DNA from: UBA5420 sp964485345
Lineage (GTDB): Bacteria; Bacillota; Limnochordia; Darwinibacteriales; Darwinibacteriaceae
DNA length: 8,643 bases
NCBI GenBank assembly: GCA_964485345.1
Contig: CAZAJB010000084.1
Span: 1-8,643 of the forward strand
Direction: 5' to 3'
Below the pieces are notes generated by a model. The model worked only from the letters and a program-made list of their open reading frames with translations, did no database searches and was not told the origin of the DNA. The translations under genes were made by a program, and so were the position numbers. Shown here piece after piece: positions 6,244 through 8,643 of the stretch. Within the stretch, counting starts at the first letter, position 1, and each line of letters begins with the position of its first letter.

Positions 6244-8424
6244 GTGTCAGCTCCGAACCCAGAACTTGATGATCTTTCCACCATCAATCAGTACATACGT
6301 GCCATTATTTTTGTGTGCGATATGCAGACGAATCGGGTCCTATTTGCCAATGGCTTGGCCAAGAACGAGTTAGGCATTGACACGGGTCAAAGCTGTTGCC
6401 AAGACATCTACGCTTACTCTGAACGGTGCAGTTGCCACAATAATCGGCAGCTTATGGATAATCCCTGCGAACCCCTGGTCTCGCAGTGGTACAACCCCAA
6501 GCTAAGCCGCTGGTTTGATCGTCGTATTCAAGCGGTGCCCTGGACTGGGGGAAAACTGGTGCGCCTGGAGACTCTCTTTGATATTACCCACTTAATGAGC
6601 TTTGGTGAGGACGCCCCCTATGAAAGTGCCTACTCACATCTGATCTTAGAGTCCATCGGCGATGGAGTCATCGTCACTGATGATACTGGTATTATTACCA
6701 TGATGAATCCCCAAGCTCAGCGCCTCACCGGGTGGAGCGGATCAACTGGTGTGGGTGAAGAACTGACTCGAGTCTTCCACATCATCAACACCCAGACTCG
6801 CCAAGTGGTGGAGGACCCTGTTGCCAAGGTGTTGGCTAGCGGCAAAACGATTGGGTTAGCCAATCACACGAGCCTACTTTCTTCTGATGGCACGGAGTAT
6901 CACATCTCTGATAGCGCAGCCCCGGTGAAAGACAAGGATGGTAACATCCATGGCGTCATCTTGGTGTTTAGAGATGTTTCAGACGACTACCGCCAACAGG
7001 AGGAACTGCGGAGGAGTGAAGAGCGGTTTCGCACCTTGATGGAAACAGCCATTAATGCCATTGCTCTCCACGAGATCGTCCTCGATGATCGGGGTCTGCC
7101 AGTGAACTATCGCTTCTTAGAAGTTAACAAGGCCTTTGAGGCACTCACGGGTATGTCCGCGGAGCAGTTAGTGGGCAAAACCGTGCTTGAGGTTTTACCA
7201 GGTACAGAAAAGGTTTGGATCGATACCTACGGTGAGGTGGCTTTGACAGGGATCTCACGGGATATTGAGGACTTTAGTCAAGACCTTTCAAAGTACTTCT
7301 CCGTGCGTGCCTATAGCCCAAAACGGGGCAGATTCGTCACCGTGTTCGAAGATATCACCGAGCGAAAGCAGATGGAAGAAAGGTTGCGCGAACAGGCCTA
7401 CAGAGATTCCTTAACAGGACTCCATAATCGTCGCTACCTAGACAAAAAACTCCCCACGTTGGACCAGGAGAAGTATCTGCCCATCAGTGTCATAATCGGA
7501 GACGTTAATGGCCTGAAGATCATCAACGATTCTATGGGGCATCAAAAAGGGGATGAAATTGTTAAGCGAGCGGCGCAGGCCTTTCGTGAGGCCGCCCGTC
7601 CCGGAGATCTAGTCGTGCGCTGGGGCGGCGATGAATTTCTGCTCTTCCTACCGAGAACCGAATCTCAAGAAGCGCAGTTAATCTGTACAGCTATCAACGG
7701 TATCGCCTTGGCCATGCGTGATACGGGATTAGAGCCCAGTATTGCCTTGGGCTACGCCACGAAGAATGAGTTCAAGCAGGATCTTTCCGATACTGTTCGC
7801 CAGGCGGAGACAAGCATGTATCAACAGAAAATTAGTACGGCTGAAAGTCGTCGCAGCGCACTTGTTTTGTCGCTGCAGCAGGCTTTGGCGGAGAAGAGCC
7901 ACGAGACGGAAGCACACGCTCGTCACCTCCAGGTACTAGCCATGACCTTGGCTCAGAGGCTTGGACTCTCTGACGGTGAGATTGTCACCTGCTCCTTGGC
8001 GGCTTTACTCCATGATATTGGTAAGATCGCAATTTCCGAGAGTATCTTGGACAAACCAGGACCTTTGAACGCTGAAGAATGGAAAGCCATGAGGCGTCAC
8101 AGTGAAATCGGGCACAGGATTGTGTCCTCATCCCCGGACTTGCTCGATGTGGCAGAAGGTGTACTCCATCATCACGAACGATGGGATGGAAAGGGGTATC
8201 CCCATGGGTTGAGAGGTAGGGACATCCCAATTTCGGCCCGGATTATAGCCTTGGCCGATGCCTTTGATGCCATGACCACGGATCGAGCGTATCATTCTGC
8301 CTTAAGCCAGGGTGAGGCTGTTGCCGAAATTGCCACCTTGGCCGGTTCTCAATTTGATCCTGAGCTAGCTCGGGAGTTTTTGGCCATGCTAGCGGAGGAT
8401 AAAGGAGATAGCGATCTTGGCTAG
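6244..8424 (+). CDS. Cytosolic sensor with three PAS domains, GGDEF cyclase and HD-GYP phosphodiesterase
   Basis: 726 residues from GTG, with no membrane segment. Domain order: PAS-1 (about 12-117) with a Cys cluster (C25, C51, C52, C62, C64, C75) and ending FDIT; PAS-2 (131-245) ending FRDVS; a short helix (246-262); PAS-3 (262-373) ending FEDITERK; GGDEF (386-530); a linker helix; HD-GYP (about 550-718). The cyclase part looks active: metal ligand D420, ND at 428-429, intact GGDEF at 461-465, and an inhibitory RxxD I-site (R452, D455) at the canonical spacing. The HD-GYP part also has its key residues: H558, HD at 590-591, HHExxDGxGYP (643-653), and D672/D675. So one protein may both make and break cyclic di-GMP (GTP to c-di-GMP; c-di-GMP to pGpG or GMP), with the PAS array choosing the direction. 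The Cys pattern of PAS-1 could hold a metal, haem or redox centre; that is inference. No HisKA or kinase ATP-binding domain is present. It has its own leader and terminator. Confidence 0.95.
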   Translation: MSAPNPELDDLSTINQYIRAIIFVCDMQTNRVLFANGLAKNELGIDTGQSCCQDIYAYSERCSCHNNRQLMDNPCEPLVSQWYNPKLSRWFDRRIQAVPWTGGKLVRLETLFDITHLMSFGEDAPYESAYSHLILESIGDGVIVTDDTGIITMMNPQAQRLTGWSGSTGVGEELTRVFHIINTQTRQVVEDPVAKVLASGKTIGLANHTSLLSSDGTEYHISDSAAPVKDKDGNIHGVILVFRDVSDDYRQQEELRRSEERFRTLMETAINAIALHEIVLDDRGLPVNYRFLEVNKAFEALTGMSAEQLVGKTVLEVLPGTEKVWIDTYGEVALTGISRDIEDFSQDLSKYFSVRAYSPKRGRFVTVFEDITERKQMEERLREQAYRDSLTGLHNRRYLDKKLPTLDQEKYLPISVIIGDVNGLKIINDSMGHQKGDEIVKRAAQAFREAARPGDLVVRWGGDEFLLFLPRTESQEAQLICTAINGIALAMRDTGLEPSIALGYATKNEFKQDLSDTVRQAETSMYQQKISTAESRRSALVLSLQQALAEKSHETEAHARHLQVLAMTLAQRLGLSDGEIVTCSLAALLHDIGKIAISESILDKPGPLNAEEWKAMRRHSEIGHRIVSSSPDLLDVAEGVLHHHERWDGKGYPHGLRGRDIPISARIIALADAFDAMTTDRAYHSALSQGEAVAEIATLAGSQFDPELAREFLAMLAEDKGDSDLG

Positions 8425-8483
8425 GCTTAGCAAAACACATCAATCCCCCGCTGGAGCACGATTGTAAGGTGCTAGGTGATATG

Positions 8484-8541
8484 CTCCCCCCGATGGTAGA
8501 CAGTTGACGAAACAAAACTGTTTATCATGGGGGGAGTTTTT
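8484..8541 (+). terminator. Unusually long hairpin terminator after the c-di-GMP gene
   Basis: CTCCCCCC (8484-8491) pairs with GGGGGGAG (8529-8536). After one bulged G (8492) the stem continues for 13 more pairs (8493-8505 with 8516-8528), two of them G-U, around a 10-base loop. Five Ts follow (8537-8541). Total is 21 pairs, about twice the other terminators here. The G-U pairs indicate folding as + strand RNA rather than a perfect DNA palindrome. It begins 59 bases after the stop codon. Confidence 0.75.
8490..8503 (+). repeat. 14-base near-repeat, copy 1 (CCGATGGTAGACAG)
   Basis: Matches 8610-8623 at 13 of 14 positions. AAAC then follows at 8510-8513, after six extra bases, against 8624-8627 directly after copy 2. 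This copy lies in the 5' arm of the long terminator hairpin. Confidence 0.6.
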
Positions 8542-8559
8542 GCTATCCCTAGAATTCTC

Positions 8560-8576
8560 GGAAGCCAAAGGCTTCC
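8560..8576 (+). repeat. Perfect 7-bp inverted repeat
   Basis: GGAAGCC (8560-8566), AAA loop, GGCTTCC (8570-8576). There is no T run on either strand, so it is not a standard terminator. It lies between the long terminator and the promoter-like element at the right edge and could be an operator or mRNA hairpin. Confidence 0.6.
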
Positions 8577-8609
8577 TGTATAGTATCGATAAAGCACGGG
8601 GACTTGGCA

Positions 8610-8623
8610 CCGATGGTTGACAG
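8610..8623 (+). repeat. 14-base near-repeat, copy 2 (CCGATGGTTGACAG)
   Basis: Second copy, 120 bases after the first. The one difference (T for A) creates the perfect TTGACA described at the right edge. This could be a regulator site overlapping a promoter or a mobile-element end; neither can be decided from the window. Confidence 0.6.
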
Positions 8624-8643
8624 AAACGTTTGCATAGTTATAT
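8617..8643 (+). promoter_or_regulatory. Possible promoter running out of the window
   Basis: A perfect -35 TTGACA (8617-8622) is followed after 16 bases by TATAT (8639-8643), cut by the window end, which fits five positions of a -10 box (four matching TATAAT). It would drive a gene to the right of the window. Apart from this and the hairpins and repeats listed, 8425-8643 holds nothing I recognise. Confidence 0.45.

Noticed and set aside
6244..8424. Hybrid histidine kinase reading of the PAS protein
   Set aside because: There is no HisKA phospho-acceptor helix or kinase ATP-binding motif; PAS-3 is followed directly by GGDEF.
1..8643. CRISPR array, tRNA or rRNA genes, or insertion-sequence transposase
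   Set aside because: No regularly spaced short repeats, cloverleaf-like sequence, rRNA-like stretch or transposase motif was seen on either strand.

Overview
The window looks like chromosomal DNA of an anaerobic, low-to-mid GC Bacillota-type bacterium. This is inferred from strong AGGAGG-type ribosome binding sites on most genes, compact T-tailed hairpin terminators, a soluble Sec-exported FMN-domain protein beside a fumarate-reductase-like flavoprotein, and a Cys-containing PAS/GGDEF/HD-GYP sensor. No 16S or other taxonomic marker is present, so the assignment is tentative. All genes read left to right.

Layout. (1) 1-852 is the 3' part of a gene for an FAD-dependent reductase of the flavocytochrome c/fumarate reductase flavoprotein superfamily; its 5' end lies outside the window. 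(2) 905-1582 encodes an exported protein made of two near-identical FMN-binding domains, each with an ApbE-type flavinylation motif, and it ends at a strong terminator (1592-1623). Together these two genes look like a split extracytosolic flavin electron-transfer pair. (3) 1663-2763 encodes a protein with no visible export signal: two similar beta-sandwich-like modules, each with a CxxxC pair, followed by a carboxypeptidase-regulatory-like domain. It also ends at a strong terminator (2773-2800). (4) 2812-2925 is a short stop-terminated open stretch that may be the tail of a lost gene. (5) 2965-6072 encodes a 1035-residue PLD-nuclease-like/superfamily 2 helicase/DUF3427-like protein, a likely accessory nucleic-acid-processing or defence enzyme with no methylase or specificity partner in view. 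(6) 6073-6243 is a 171-base intergenic leader with several possible alternative pairings. (7) 6244-8424 encodes a cytosolic cyclic-di-GMP enzyme: Cys-rich PAS, PAS, PAS, GGDEF with an intact I-site, and HD-GYP. (8) 8425-8643 has no gene. It holds an unusually long 21-bp hairpin with a T tail, a second perfect hairpin, a 14-base near-repeat, and a promoter-like TTGACA at the right edge.

How the parts work together. Genes 1 and 2 form the one convincing functional unit (electron transfer to an unknown acceptor outside the membrane). Genes 3, 4 and 5 seem to be separate units: genes 2 and 3 are closed by terminators, and gene 5 has its own leader and terminator. I see no complete new multi-gene system. 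The most unusual points are the altered substrate-site residues in gene 1, the twin Gln-variant flavinylation motifs in gene 2, the CxxxC tandem-module protein, and the repeat/hairpin structure after gene 5.
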